Part shown: piece after piece, positions 11,688 to 21,685 of the stretch | Layout of the letters: every line of letters begins with the position of its first letter | Position numbering within the stretch: the stretch's first letter is position 1 | Assembly: GCF_036588685.1 (NCBI RefSeq) | Contig: NC_086379.1 | Span: 74,059,727-74,123,726 of the forward strand | Direction: 5' to 3' | Source of the DNA: Mytilus trossulus | Lineage: Eukaryota > Mollusca > Bivalvia > Mytilida > Mytilidae | DNA: 64,000 nt | Program-made: the position numbers and the translations under genes | The notes under the pieces: generated by a model | Told to the model about the DNA's origin: nothing | Databases searched by the model: none | What the model saw: only the letters and a program-made list of their open reading frames with translations

Positions 11688-11944
11688 GTATAGATCTACA
11701 ATTTAAATCACCATTACCGATGTTTTACACGTCAATAAAAAAAATTCACATCATCTATGTGTTTCAAAATCTACTTATTGTTTTGTTCACATGTATATAT
11801 AATTATTTAGCTGCTGCAGTTTGAATATTGCTAACTATTTATATCAAATCAAACAGATAACTTATATTACACGTAAAAGGAATATAGAAATTCACTAGTT
11901 CTCGCATGATAGTGTCAGAAGTATTTTAGTATGAGAAAAAGAGG

Positions 11945-12170
11945 CGAAAGATATTAAAGGGGCATTCAAACTCATTAATCGAAAATAAACTGACACCGCC
12001 ATGGTTTAAATAAAGAACCAACAGACTCACAAAAGTACACGAAACACAACAAAGAGAACTGAAGACTGAGCAAAAAGACCCCCACCAAAATTGGGGGTGA
12101 TCTCAGGTGTCCAAGAAGGGATAACAGATTTTGCCCTGCATATGGCACCTTTCGTGTTGCTCGTGACCTT
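11945..12170 (-). mobile_element. RT-A 3' tail in a Wnt intron
   Basis: GAAAGATATTAAAGGGGCAT, TGACACCGCCATGG, CCCACCAAAATTGGGGGTGA and CGTGTTGCTCGTGA are diverged forms of the shared tail. It lies 90 bases before exon 12265-12419. Confidence 0.7.
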
Positions 12171-12264
12171 TAACTCTTATAAAACAATAAATCTATAGAT
12201 AGTTATTTAATGATCGGCTATATGTTTTATACAAATTAATAAGATGTGATTTGCATTTTTGTAG

Positions 12265-12419
12265 ATCCAATAGACAACATTCAAACCTTTTATTGGGATG
12301 GCTGCAGTAACAAGATCAAATTTGGAGGCACATTTACTTACGAGTTACTAAAGGAGTTTACTTCTGGAAAGGACGAAAATGCAGCTATGCATCTACATAA
12401 TTATGAAGTTGGGTATAAG
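12265..12419 (+). CDS. Wnt unit 2, WDGCSNK exon
   Basis: Acceptor TTTGTAG, donor AAG|GTTGGT, phase 1 to phase 0. It encodes YWDGCSNKIKFGGTFTYELL and ends MHLHNYEVGYK. This is equivalent to WGGCSDNIxYG and to MNLHNxxxGR. Confidence 0.9.
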
Positions 12420-12585
12420 GTTGGTGAAATTTAAACAAATCATGTATGCATGCACGTTCAGCTCAACTTCGAGTTAGAGGTAAATGCGCTAAATCAATGT
12501 GTGTATTACATCGGTTCTTATCGTTAATCATCCGTCTAATGATAAAAGTAATCACACAGATAATGATTCTCTTTTTTCATTTCAG

Positions 12586-12993
12586 GCAGTTGAAAAGACA
12601 GCCAAAACAAAGTGTACGTGCCAAGGCAAAGGTTGTACCTTCATAATATGTTGGAGACAAGTTTCCACATTTCGCCATATTGGAAGTTTTCTTAAAAACC
12701 GCTACAAAAAAGCAAAACATGTACAGTTTCTTGATGGTCAGTTACACCAAAGAAAATATAAAACCACTCAAAAAGTAACCAAGATTAAAAACAAGCATTT
12801 GACGTACTTGCGAAAATCCCCGAACTACTGCACGAAAAATCAGGTACACAACATTGAAGGGACTACAGGGAGACAGTGTTCTCGTAATAAAAACACAACG
12901 GACGTTTCAGAACGAAAGAGTTGTAAAACATTGTGTGTGTCATGTGGATACAAAGTAATTAGAAAACACAATAAGTATGTTTGTTTGAAGTAG
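12586..12993 (+). CDS. Wnt unit 2, last exon; shortened hairpin and C-terminal domain
   Basis: Acceptor TTTCAG, then 135 codons to TAG at 12991-12993. Visible features are C-T-C-Q-G-K-G-C, ICWRQVSTFRHIGSFLKNRY, TYLRKSPNYCTKN, IEGTTGRQCSRN and a tail with C-x3-C-x2-C that ends YVCLK. The order matches the Wnt thumb hairpin, the SPDYC block, the GTxGRxCN block and the last finger (canonical end C-x3-C-x2-C-x8-C-K). Two departures stand out. The acyl hairpin is two residues shorter than normal and has no serine. About 20 residues carrying CCGRGY and the C-x-C segment are missing between GRQC and the end. The protein is probably secreted if a signal peptide exists upstream. Confidence 0.9.
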   Translation, partial: AVEKTAKTKCTCQGKGCTFIICWRQVSTFRHIGSFLKNRYKKAKHVQFLDGQLHQRKYKTTQKVTKIKNKHLTYLRKSPNYCTKNQVHNIEGTTGRQCSRNKNTTDVSERKSCKTLCVSCGYKVIRKHNKYVCLK

Positions 12994-13193
12994 GTTACAT
13001 TTTATTATTATTTTCTTTTTCTTGTTTATTTAGTTGGTAAATAGAAGTTAATATGCAAAGATATGGTTATACTCACGAAATACTTTTGATCAAATATTTT
13101 CAAGATGTAAACAACACCACTTATAACTATGTACATGTAGTAATATAATCAGTATGTTGCTTTTTATTTTGATGCACAAACATTCATTGTTTA

Positions 13194-13199
13194 AATAAA
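13194..13199 (+). promoter_or_regulatory. AATAAA, likely poly(A) signal of the Wnt locus
   Basis: First good AATAAA downstream of the unit 2 stop, about 200 bases after it. Plausible by spacing only. Confidence 0.4.
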
Positions 13200-13624
13200 C
13201 ATTAAATAAGGCTAACTAAATGAGAAAGGAACAGGAGTGTAAAAAGTCATAAACATACCAGGCATATAATTTAGTACGTAATGGGAACGAGGCGATATTG
13301 ATTAAGGTCGTTTTTTTTGTTTTGGTTAAGAGGAGCTGAGGGAAATATGTCGGGCATTATAAAATATTCTTTCTATTTTTCTGAGTTCGATTCATGAAAG
13401 CTCTCTTCTAAATAATCATAAAATCAGACGCTTTTCGTGATTTAAGTAGGTTAAATCTGGCACGCATGCATATATGCTACATACAAAACGTCTTTTTGTC
13501 CTCCGTAACGCCTTGCGGGATACATAGAAAAACCATGTCTCTGTCCGGTCTTCTAAGCGTCTTAACGTGTACAATTCTTGCCCAGTTTTATTTATAAAAT
13601 TCATATCAAAATAGTATATTTATT

Positions 13625-13940
13625 CCCAAAGGGTATCACTAGCTCAGTAGTCAGCACCTTTGTGCTGAAATGTATTATCATTGATATGGTCATACTTATA
13701 ATTTAACTGTTAATAAAACTTTTGAATGTTAAGGCTTTTCTACCTCTGAAGTAGATTACCTTAGATGTATTTGGCAAAACTGTTTTGAATTTAGGTCCTG
13801 AATGCCACTCAACTTCGTATTTTATTTGGACTTTTTTATTAGAGCGTCACTGATGAGTCTTTTGTAGACGAAACGCGCGTCTGGAGTAAAAACAAAATTT
13901 GATCCTGGTATCTATGATACGTTTACTTAGGTAAAGTTGA
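13625..13940 (+). repeat. SINE-like repeat carrying a hammerhead motif
   Basis: Begins GGGTATCACTAGCTCAGTAG, includes CAGCACCTTTGTGCTGAAAT (a small hairpin) and a hammerhead core at 13844-13888. It ends TCCTGGTATCTATGATAC. A related but diverged relative is at 33825-34165. Otherwise 13000-15889 holds no gene that I can support. Confidence 0.6.
13844..13888 (+). ncRNA. Hammerhead ribozyme-like motif 1 (type I)
   Basis: Core CTGATGA (13850-13856), stem II GTCT/AGAC around a 5-base loop, GAAA (13870-13873), minimal stem III CGC/GCG and cleavage triplet GTC ending at 13881. Stem I GCGTCA/TGGAGT has one mismatch. Hammerheads of this type are known from Penelope-like elements and retrozymes in animals. 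Confidence 0.7.
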
Positions 13941-14084
13941 AAATCAGCACTGATTATTATTTTTACAGGATCAATGTCTCTTTGAAATTGTAATTTATAT
14001 TTGATATTGTATTGCATTGAATGCACTCTAACACATACATTTCCTGTTGAATTTTTATGACGTGTAAAGAAAAGGAAAATACGG

Positions 14085-14375
14085 AAAATACCACAGGTAG
14101 TAATCTTAAAAACCAGGTTCAGCCCAACTTTTTTTTCTTAAAATGTCCTGTACCAAGTCAGGAAAATGGCAGCTATTACCTTATAGTTCGTTTCTATGTG
14201 CATTGCATTGTCTTTCGTTTTTGTTGCACTTCAGTGTTTTCGTTGTTTCTTTGTTTTCCTCTTATAGTTGATGCGTTTTCCTGGGTTTTAGTTTGTAAGT
14301 CGGTTTTGATTTCTCTCAATCGATTTATAACTTTCGAAGAGCGGTATACTACTGTTGCCTTTATTTCTTGACAAA
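14085..14375 (+). repeat. S1 repeat
   Basis: ACCACAGGTAGTAATCTTAA, AAAATGTCCTGTACCAAGTC, TTTGTTTTCCTCTTATAGTT and GAGCGGTATACTACTGTTGC; one of the more complete copies. Confidence 0.65.
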
Positions 14376-15889
14376 CCTTTATTAAAAAGTAATTGTCATT
14401 TGGTAGATAGAATATACAAGGGGGCTTTGGAACGCTAATTTTTTTTTATTTGGTTTAGATAATGCACAGTGTGGCATCTGTTTTTATTTGGGGTTTCTAT
14501 TTTTGATTTATGAAAATAAACTTGTGAGATTTTAAATGACTTGAAGTTTATAGACCGATGAGCGTCTGTGTGTTCTTTCCCCCTGTTTTCTACATTTGTA
14601 GGTATCCGCAAAATCTTATTCGAGAGATATATACCATGGTGCTTGCTATTTGGCCAATTGGAGATGTAGTTTAAAAGTTTTAAATGAATTGTAAAGGTAT
14701 AGATTTCCTATTTCCGCTTATCAGTAGAATATTTTTTTGTTGATAAATTGATGATTGGAAAATGTCCAGATACAAATATTTTAAACATACTCAATTAACG
14801 AAAAATATCTCGTTAAAACGGATTAAAAGGTTGAACTTCAATTGGCAAATATTTCTGAAATATTTATTCGGGACACGGTTATAAATGTTAATATAGACAA
14901 ATTCCTCAACAAAAATGCTGGGCTGAAACCATTTTATATTTTAAAGACACATGGTACGTCGCCAGGAGTACGAGAACAAAGTTGGGCGAGCAAAATAGAA
15001 CCTGGTCGCTCTGAAACAAAATAGTTTTTTTTATGTAAATAATCAATAAACTGTTGTTAGATTATTATATTTCTAGATGTATGCAAGTATTTGACAGAGA
15101 AAAACTATTACATCTTCGTTTCTATTTTACTCTTTTTGATAGCTTAATGTTTTGGTATTTATTTATTTTTTTGTGTCTTCATATTGTTTAAATTTGAATG
15201 AAAATTGGTAAGTTGTATTAAATTTTCTAATGATTTCATATTCATGTCCAGCATAGGTTAAACATGATTTTTTTCTGTTCTGTCCTTCTGTCCGTTACGT
15301 ACCAGGTTAAACAAGTGTATTTTAGGACGTATACCATGACTTTGTGGTGAAACTTGTTCATAATGATGTGAGCTGTTTAAATTATATCCAATAACGGTTT
15401 TTTACTCAAATTATATGGTTTACTTAACATAGACATTGGATAGTGGCAAATTATTTCATTTGCAGGTTCAAGTTTTAGGTTAAGGTAGTTTATTGTGCTA
15501 TGAGCTTTTAATGTTATATGACAAAAGTATCGATGTTGACCACATTTACACGGCTAAATGAAAATAAATATGGACACCATTTGTTTAAAAATTTAAGGAG
15601 TCAGACAGTGCAATTTCAACTTTTGATATCGAAAGCAGTCAACGGGGATGAAAGGATAGTGCAATAACATAAATATGCGACATTTTAATGTGCACTTTTT
15701 AAAATAACTCCCTCGAACACCAAGGTGAAAATTAGCATTCATATTTGAAATAAACATTTAAGCATAATGAACACGATAAAAGCTAAAACGCTTCTTGACA
15801 TTATAAACCTTAATGCAAGTAATAATAAATAAAATGATGTATGCAACTGAAAGTTTACATAAACATTTAAAACAAAGATATTGTAGTCT

Positions 15890-16210
15890 TTAAGGAATAG
15901 AATTACGAATAGGATTTATCTGTTTTTTGTTAGTTATGTACCGGAAAGTACCATGCTGTTCGTCTGCTAGACTTTCCAGCATTGATGCTTTAGATCCTCT
16001 TCGTGAATCTACAATACTAATCATCTCTGTTGTATTCTTATTGGTACATCTGTTTGTTTTTGGTTTTCTTTTGCAAACTGTTTTGATCAGACTTCTAAAG
16101 CTGGTCATGAAATTTTCATTCAAACCACTGTATATAATTGGATTCAATGCACTGTTGGTATACAGCAATGTTACAGCAATAAAATACAGAGGATTGTACC
16201 AGTCAGGAAG
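15890..16210 (-). CDS. Class A GPCR, exon 4 (TM7 and C-tail)
   Basis: Last exon of the receptor, read from acceptor GTCTTACAG at 16210 down to the stop. It encodes LPDWYNPLYFIAVTLLYTNS, then ALNPIIYSGLNENF. The N-P-x-x-Y motif is intact, followed by a basic, Ser/Thr-rich cytoplasmic tail with R-R-G-S-K-A-S, a possible phosphorylation site. It starts in phase 0, matching the donor of exon 3. The four exons total 1302 bases, giving 433 residues. A retroelement end lies about 15 bases upstream of the acceptor. Confidence 0.9.
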   Translation of the reverse strand, partial: LPDWYNPLYFIAVTLLYTNSALNPIIYSGLNENFMTSFRSLIKTVCKRKPKTNRCTNKNTTEMISIVDSRRGSKASMLESLADEQHGTFRYITNKKQINPIRNSIP

Positions 16211-16218
16211 CTGTAAGA

Positions 16219-16520
16219 CAAAAATAGTATGTAAAATTGAGAAAGGAAATGGGGAATGTGTCAAAGCGACAACAACCCGACCATAGAGCAGACAACAGCA
16301 GAAGACTACCAATGGGTCTTCAATGTAGCGAGAAACTCCGGCACCCGTAGGCGTCCTTCAGCTAGCCCCTTACAAATATGTATACTAGTACAGTGATAAT
16401 GGACGTCATATTCAAATCCGGATTATACACAAGAAAATAGAATTAAAAATCATACAAGACTAACAAAGGCCAGAGGCTCCTGAATTGGGACAGCCGCGAA
16501 ACTGCGGCGGGGTTATGCAT
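16219..16520 (-). mobile_element. 3' terminal segment of an RT-B-like element
   Basis: GAAATGGGGAATGTGTCAAA, CGACAACAACCCGACCATAG, GGCGTCCTTCAGCTAGCCCC, CAAAGGCCAGAGGCTCCTGA and GCGGCGGGGTTATGCAT. I recognise this as a very common mussel repeat. Its GCGGCGGGGTT end matches, inverted, AACCCCGCCGC at 23748, downstream of the RT-B copy. It ends about 10 bases from the GPCR exon 4 splice acceptor region. Confidence 0.65.
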
Positions 16521-17021
16521 CTGCTTGCATTGCTTCTCGTAAGGCAATTGTGTGTTTAGTTTCATATATGTAGAAATTATGATATTTTCAAACTTATATG
16601 TAGCATGTTTCAATGTTTACAATATAGCTATTCATTTTAAAGACCACCAAAATAGCCTTACCACTCATAAAGCATTACCGAAGCGGTCTACGGATTGACA
16701 AGCGTTAGTACGGGAAATTGTGATAGTTCACATTTATTTTTTGTCCATGGTCTTTATGAAAAGTGGTCTCAGTTGACAATCACATCACAAGTCATCTCCT
16801 TTTATTTATATATGGTTGTATAAAAACTTGGTGCATTTCAAACTATCAGAAACCAGAATACTAATTTTGACAGTGCAGTTGTTGGTTTTTTTTAAACCGT
16901 GCCATAAAGGTCGTTTCCAGATAATTTTTTTAAGAATTGCAATAAAAAAAAATAAGACAAGGGTGCCTTCTCAAAGAAATGAAATTCATAATGAAAAAGT
17001 GTTGATTTAGAAAATACATAC

Positions 17022-17126
17022 CGATTGTCTCCTGTCCGACCGAAACAGTTCAAACAGCTTGGTTACTTGGAAAGGTATCGCACATACGATGAATGCTATC
17101 AATATGGCAAACAACATCATAACAAC
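17022..17126 (-). CDS. Class A GPCR, exon 3 (TM6)
   Basis: Thirty-five codons, phase 0 to phase 0, between a TTTTAG acceptor and a GTATGT donor on the minus strand. It encodes VVMMLFAILIAFIVCAIPFQ and then a charged third extracellular loop. This is TM6: F at 6.44, C at 6.47 and P at 6.50. The usual toggle tryptophan at 6.48 is alanine. It is too small to find without the exons on either side. Confidence 0.85.
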
Positions 17127-17849
17127 CTAAAATGCAATCACAAGCCAAAACATAAAACGATGCAGTAAAGATCTACTGAGCTATGTGTAAGATATGTTTG
17201 CATATTCAGTACTACCACAATGGCAAATATTTGCTCTCGATTAAGAAAAACTGTCATTATTACACCAACAAAAATAAGAGAATTGTCTTTGCTTCTTTCA
17301 AGCAGTTTCTCCTCATTTATAAGAAATTAGAACTTTTGGTTGGTCAGAACCAGAAATTAAAAACAAAAACAAAATAATCTGGGATTATAAGTTCATAAAG
17401 AGCCATTGTCGATCAACTCAGAGCTGCCATTATCATAACTTCACATGCTGTGAAAGATTAACGGGCAGTCATCTATGTTTGTATGTTCATGGTAATACAA
17501 AATATGGGTTGCACATCCCTAATATCCTGTCAAACTTTATGTATACACTATGTCAATAAAACATTATCTTTTTTTTTCTTTTTTTTTTTTTTTATTCAAC
17601 AATATATTGCTTGCTGTTAACAATTGACTCCACTAGTCCAGCCTCCTAGTGAAGAGTACCTGCATTTTAATATCATTTCTCTCTGTGAAAACATTATCGA
17701 CTGGTTACCTATCTTGGTATCTTTAATCTGGTAATATTATAATTCGAAGGTATATCCCGAGTCAGGTTTTGAGTCAAATCAATGAAGTAAGTGTTAAATC
17801 GATCACATGATATTATTGTATTTTGTTTTGCTAATTTTCAATTGAAGGG

Positions 17850-18260
17850 AATGTGTGAAAATATGAATCCAACAAAAATATGAACTGAAAAAAATGTGTA
17901 TCCTACAAAAATAGGAATTAAAACAATCTGCATTGAACAAATATAGGAATAAAAACAATCAATCGGAAATGGAAGAAATGAAATAATCTGAATACACAAT
18001 GTAAGAACGACAGAAATGAAAACAACCCGATTTAAAGAAAAGGAATAAAAACCATCTGTATTAGACCAACATAGGAATGTGATTAATCAAAGTAAAGAAT
18101 GATTAGAAAAAAATCTAAATTTAACAAAAGAGAATTGAAAAAAATCTGCATTGGATATATAAAGAAATGAAAACAATCTGCATCGGACAAAAATAGGAAT
18201 AAAAAACAAACTACGTATAGAACATACGATAATAAAGGGAATGAGAACATTATGAATAGT
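17850..18260 (+). repeat. Degenerate tandem repeat in a GPCR intron
   Basis: Repeats of an AAAAATAGGAATAAAAACAA / TCTGCATTGGA theme at roughly 35-45 base spacing, about ten imperfect copies. Open frames across it are low-complexity artefacts. Confidence 0.65.
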
Positions 18261-18444
18261 GCCAAACGAATTGCGGTATATGAACATAGTGAATGAGAAT
18301 TTTAAATCATTTACTTCTTAATAATAAAATGCTATGTAGGATACGTAATTCGGCTATCAATCCAATCATACAAGAATTCAAAGTCGTATAATTATAAGAA
18401 CATATTTGTTATTTCAAACCTTTTAAGTATTTTATAGTATCTAC

Positions 18445-18884
18445 CTTTTGTTTTGATCTCTGCTGTATTGCAGAAGTAGATAGCGCACCAGAACTCGGAA
18501 TGATTCTTCTCTTCCCAAGCCTCACAAGGATGATTGTGTACATCACTATCATAATAACCATTGGGATCCAGTTAAGAACCACAAGAACACATACCCAGTA
18601 CGCACTCTTTGACCTGTATCCGTTATCACATTCGCCATCCGAGTTTCTCGTCTGCGGCCATACATCAGAGCAGAATCTTTCGAGAAAATCCTTCCATTGT
18701 CTTTTTGTGTACTTGTAGAAAAACAGAGCTGGCATACCTATGGCTGCAGCACATGTCCATATAATTACCATAACCAGACTGACTCTCCTCTGTGTAACAC
18801 GTGATTTCAGAGGAAACATAATGGCAAAGAATCTGTCCCCAGCAATAGCTACCAGGGTAAATATACTTGCACACATTGCTGTAA
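18445..18884 (-). CDS. Class A GPCR, exon 2 (TM3-TM5 and third loop)
   Basis: From acceptor TTTAAG to donor AAG|GTAGAT (minus strand), phase 1 to phase 0. It encodes ITAMCASIFTLVAIAGDRFF (TM3 with D-R-F), VIIWTCAAAIGMP (TM4, W4.50), an ECL2 with F-C-S-D-V-W-P, and LNWIPMVIMIVMYTIILVRL (TM5, P5.50 and Y5.58). Counting from C3.25 in exon 1, D3.49 and R3.50 fall at the expected spacing only with this acceptor. The C-x-x-x-W-P loop and DRF resemble neuropeptide FF-type receptors. Confidence 0.9.
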
Positions 18885-19573
18885 CTTAAAAAAAAAATCG
18901 TAATCATTTATTTTGTTATTCAGTTTCAATTTTTGCTATTCATACAATGATAAATGCAAAAACATATCATGTTTGTTTGGCTGTTGCTTATTTGTATTGC
19001 GTTAGTTGTTTTGTAGAGCTGCACACTTCGAATAACACGTGAATGAAACATATTTATATTCCTTCCTATGCAAATAAAAAGAAAAAAAGATGCATCATGA
19101 AGGAACAGACAATGAAATCATTAAAAGAATAACGGTTATGAATAGGTGATTTTTAATTTGATTTTAAACATATTTTATTCATTAAGATATGAAAAGGATT
19201 GAGCAACAGGCACAGCCTATAAAAGCTCTCTCCATATTACATGTTCAAGGTATAATTTAATTATAACAACTGTATTTAAAATAATGCAATATAGTGGAAT
19301 ATGCATGCTACTTATGAGCACACACGAGAAAACAAATGTTTACAGTGTTACTTACTAAATGCAAAGTATATTTAAGTATATATAGGCAATTACTCATCAT
19401 ATATTCAAGAACCTTGAAACATGCAAATATCCTTTATAAGTCATTAGAAATATATATATATATGGCTTGAAAGAGACACTAAGCTTGCTTAGTGGATAAA
19501 ATGAATTAATGTTTAAGTGGAGAAGAAAAAAAAAGAAAAAAGAAAACTAAATGAAGCAAAAAATAAGTAAGTT

Positions 19574-19930
19574 TTAAACAAAACGATGAGTGTCACTGAT
19601 ATATTTATGAACAGATTTAAAAATAGCAATATTCATATCATATGAAAATAATCTGTTTCCAAAAAGTAATAATTCAATATTTATATCAACATTGTCAGCA
19701 ACGGAGTTAATGGAATCAAGAAGGATCTGTCTTACATCATTGTACTTAGGGCAAATGAAAAAGAAATGTTTGTTATCCTCAACAGGGTGATTACAGTTTA
19801 CACAAACAGTGTTCTCTGATAAGAACTGGTTAAACAAATGAGATTTTAGGTTGCTAGCATGAATAGGTGCTACACACTGTGGTACCATTGATCTCTGTGT
19901 TTTCTTTTTCTTTTTCACAAATAAAGGCAA
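19574..19930 (-). pseudogene. LINE ORF2 3'-end fragment in GPCR intron 1
   Basis: Encodes a C-V-N-C...HFFFIC-P-K-Y zinc-knuckle end (CVNCNHPVEDNKHFFFICPK) typical of the C-terminus of non-LTR retrotransposon polyproteins. There is no upstream RT domain, so it is a truncated relic. Confidence 0.65.
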
Positions 19931-19954
19931 CTGTAGTATATCGCTATTCGCAAG

Positions 19955-20110
19955 TCATAAATTGAGAAAACTATCCGGGTGACAAACTAAAAATGAAGAA
20001 AACAACAGAACAATAGAAACACTGAAGTGCAACAACAACAACATAAGAACAAAAATCAAAGACAATTCAACACACACACATAACAGAACTATAAGATAAC
20101 AAAACTAATG
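19955..20110 (-). repeat. S1-type repeat in GPCR intron 1
   Basis: TCCGGGTGACAAACTAAAAA, AACAACAGAACAATAGAAAC, CACTGAAGTGCAACAACAAC and GAACTATAAGATAACAAAAC; inverted member of the family at 37960. Confidence 0.6.
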
Positions 20111-20366
20111 ATTAACAAAACGGAAAAAAGAATGTGTATGATTGCTATTAATGCATGAAACGATATTCAATTATTTTAACATTCAAGTTGTTGTCACACG
20201 AATATAAATTTCTGAACGTTTACGAAACTGCAATCCTCTTTTATCAAAATCGTAAAATAAGTAGCAAATAGTTGCGTGTACTCAAAATAGTATTTTTTTG
20301 AGTTTATTCCTTTACATTATTTAAATCAAAAGAAAATTTCTAGTCTCGTCATATTTATTTACTTAC

Positions 20367-20802
20367 TTTGTATGAAAGGATTAAATTTACAGAAATACGC
20401 CCCTACTACCCAACCTTCAGTAACGTCATCGACAAGGTGAATCCATATTGGAAAGCAAGCAACAAGTAAATCAGCAATGGATAAATTCACAATATAAAAG
20501 TTGGTAGCAGTTCTCATTTTCTTTGAATGAACAACAATAAAGATGATGAGAATATTTCCAATGATAGCGACGAGGTCTACAGCCGCTACAACGGCTATTT
20601 TCACTGCTGTTTCCCATGCTGGAAACTTTTTTAATTCGCCTATAAAATTTGTATTTAATAAATCTTCATCGCTGACTGTTGCGGTATTTTCACATTTGCC
20701 AGACATTGTAGACCGCTTCCGTCCATGAGAATTATGGACGAATATGATACTGACAGAAATAATAAATACGATAGTGTTGCTGCTACCATTGAGGGTTATC
20801 AA
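20367..20802 (-). CDS. Class A peptide GPCR, exon 1 (N-terminus, TM1, TM2)
   Basis: ATG at 20802; donor CAAA|GTAAGT at 20366 in phase 1. It encodes a short hydrophobic leader (TIVFIISVSIIFV), an N-terminal domain with N-linked sites, AAVDLVAIIGNILIIFIVVH (TM1, N1.50), NFYIVNLSIADLLVACF (TM2, D2.50), the W of extracellular loop 1 and FCKFNPFIQ (C3.25). This is a rhodopsin-like receptor, most like invertebrate neuropeptide (NPFF/orexin/tachykinin-type) receptors. The ligand cannot be told from sequence alone. An internal Met at about residue 33 is a second possible start, but the leader favours the first. Complete receptor: 20802-15890, minus strand. Confidence 0.9.
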
Positions 20803-21685
20803 ACGCCTACTTGGTTATCATTGTCAATATTTAATTTTACTCTGATAGGAATAAAATCTGGTATTATCTCACCATAGATCACTATCGTCATACAAAATAA
20901 TTAATTCCAATAAAAGTGAACGTAAGAAAGTTTCTTTGAAAATCACATTATCAACAGGAACAAATAGAATTTGTCCATCATGTTAACAAATATTAGAATA
21001 GACTTTTTCGAACTTCGTAGAATTCAATGATTGTAAATAACCACTAAAGAGACAGCATCTGTGATTTCATTTTAAGATGTTGTCTTTAAGAAATCCTGTA
21101 TGATTTGACAGTAACAGGTATAACAAAAAATGACATATACATATGTTTATATGTTCTAGTTGAGAGTTTGTCTGCGTATCAAAAGGGATGAATTTTGATA
21201 AAAAGTGTTTTTCGTAAAATAGTAATTTCTGTATTCAGATATAAGGACAACGAGCCATTGTATCATATCAATCTATATGTCTACAGTTAAAGGTGCTGTT
21301 TGATATGTACCAGCATGGAAGTATTATATTGACTGGTCAATAGTGTACTTTATTTCCATGGTACAAAACCAATTATTTGTTCTTTTAACGAAATATGTAA
21401 CTTCCGTGGACTTACTAAGACCGGATAACAAAACAAGATGTCATTCAAAAATTAAAAGTTAAAAAAAAAAGCAGACAAAGTAATGGTCAGAGAAAAAAAA
21501 ATGTAATAAACAAAATCCACAAATCCCTACGAATAACAAAAAATTGAACGACACGAACACCAAATAAAACTAAAAGTGTAAATAATTTATGTTACGGTAA
21601 TGACACCCGTCGTGTTGCATAGCAAGCAAAAATATGGAGTCATTTTATCAAAGCAAAAAATCGTATAAAGAGGGCGAGATTGTGG
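20803..21685. other. Upstream of the GPCR; no gene seen
   Basis: AT-rich sequence that should include the GPCR promoter and 5' UTR; no TATA or other motif is convincing. A loose inverted repeat around CATGGAAGTATTATA (21308-21366) relates to the hairpins at 60074 and 61243. Confidence 0.4.

Larger units (their letters stand above)
4057..12993 (+). other. Wnt locus: two tandem Wnt units, possibly one fused gene
   Basis: Eleven exons with good splice sites form two Wnt-like units. Unit 1: 4057-4162, 4677-4803, 6239-6355, 6966-7111, 7447-7723. Unit 2: 7956-8019, 8532-8607, 10252-10384, 11565-11687, 12265-12419, 12586-12993. Matching introns have the same phases in both units (2, 0, 1, 1, 0), which points to duplication of a whole exon set. 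Unit 1's last exon ends in phase 1, and 7956-8019 opens with the two bases needed to continue, so all eleven exons join without a stop. Wnts are secreted, cysteine-rich, lipid-modified ligands of Frizzled receptors. Here family membership is clear, but the subfamily is not. A signal-peptide exon must lie upstream of 4057 (phase 2 boundary); I could not identify it. The alternative is two genes, with unit 1 ending at TAA 7750-7752. Confidence 0.75.

Noticed and set aside
15927..16286. 119-codon frame on the + strand opposite GPCR exon 4
   Set aside because: Antisense shadow of the TM7 exon and the adjacent repeat.
18083..18287. Hydrophobic minus-strand frames rich in F, L and S
   Set aside because: They are translations of the A-rich tandem repeat in the GPCR intron.
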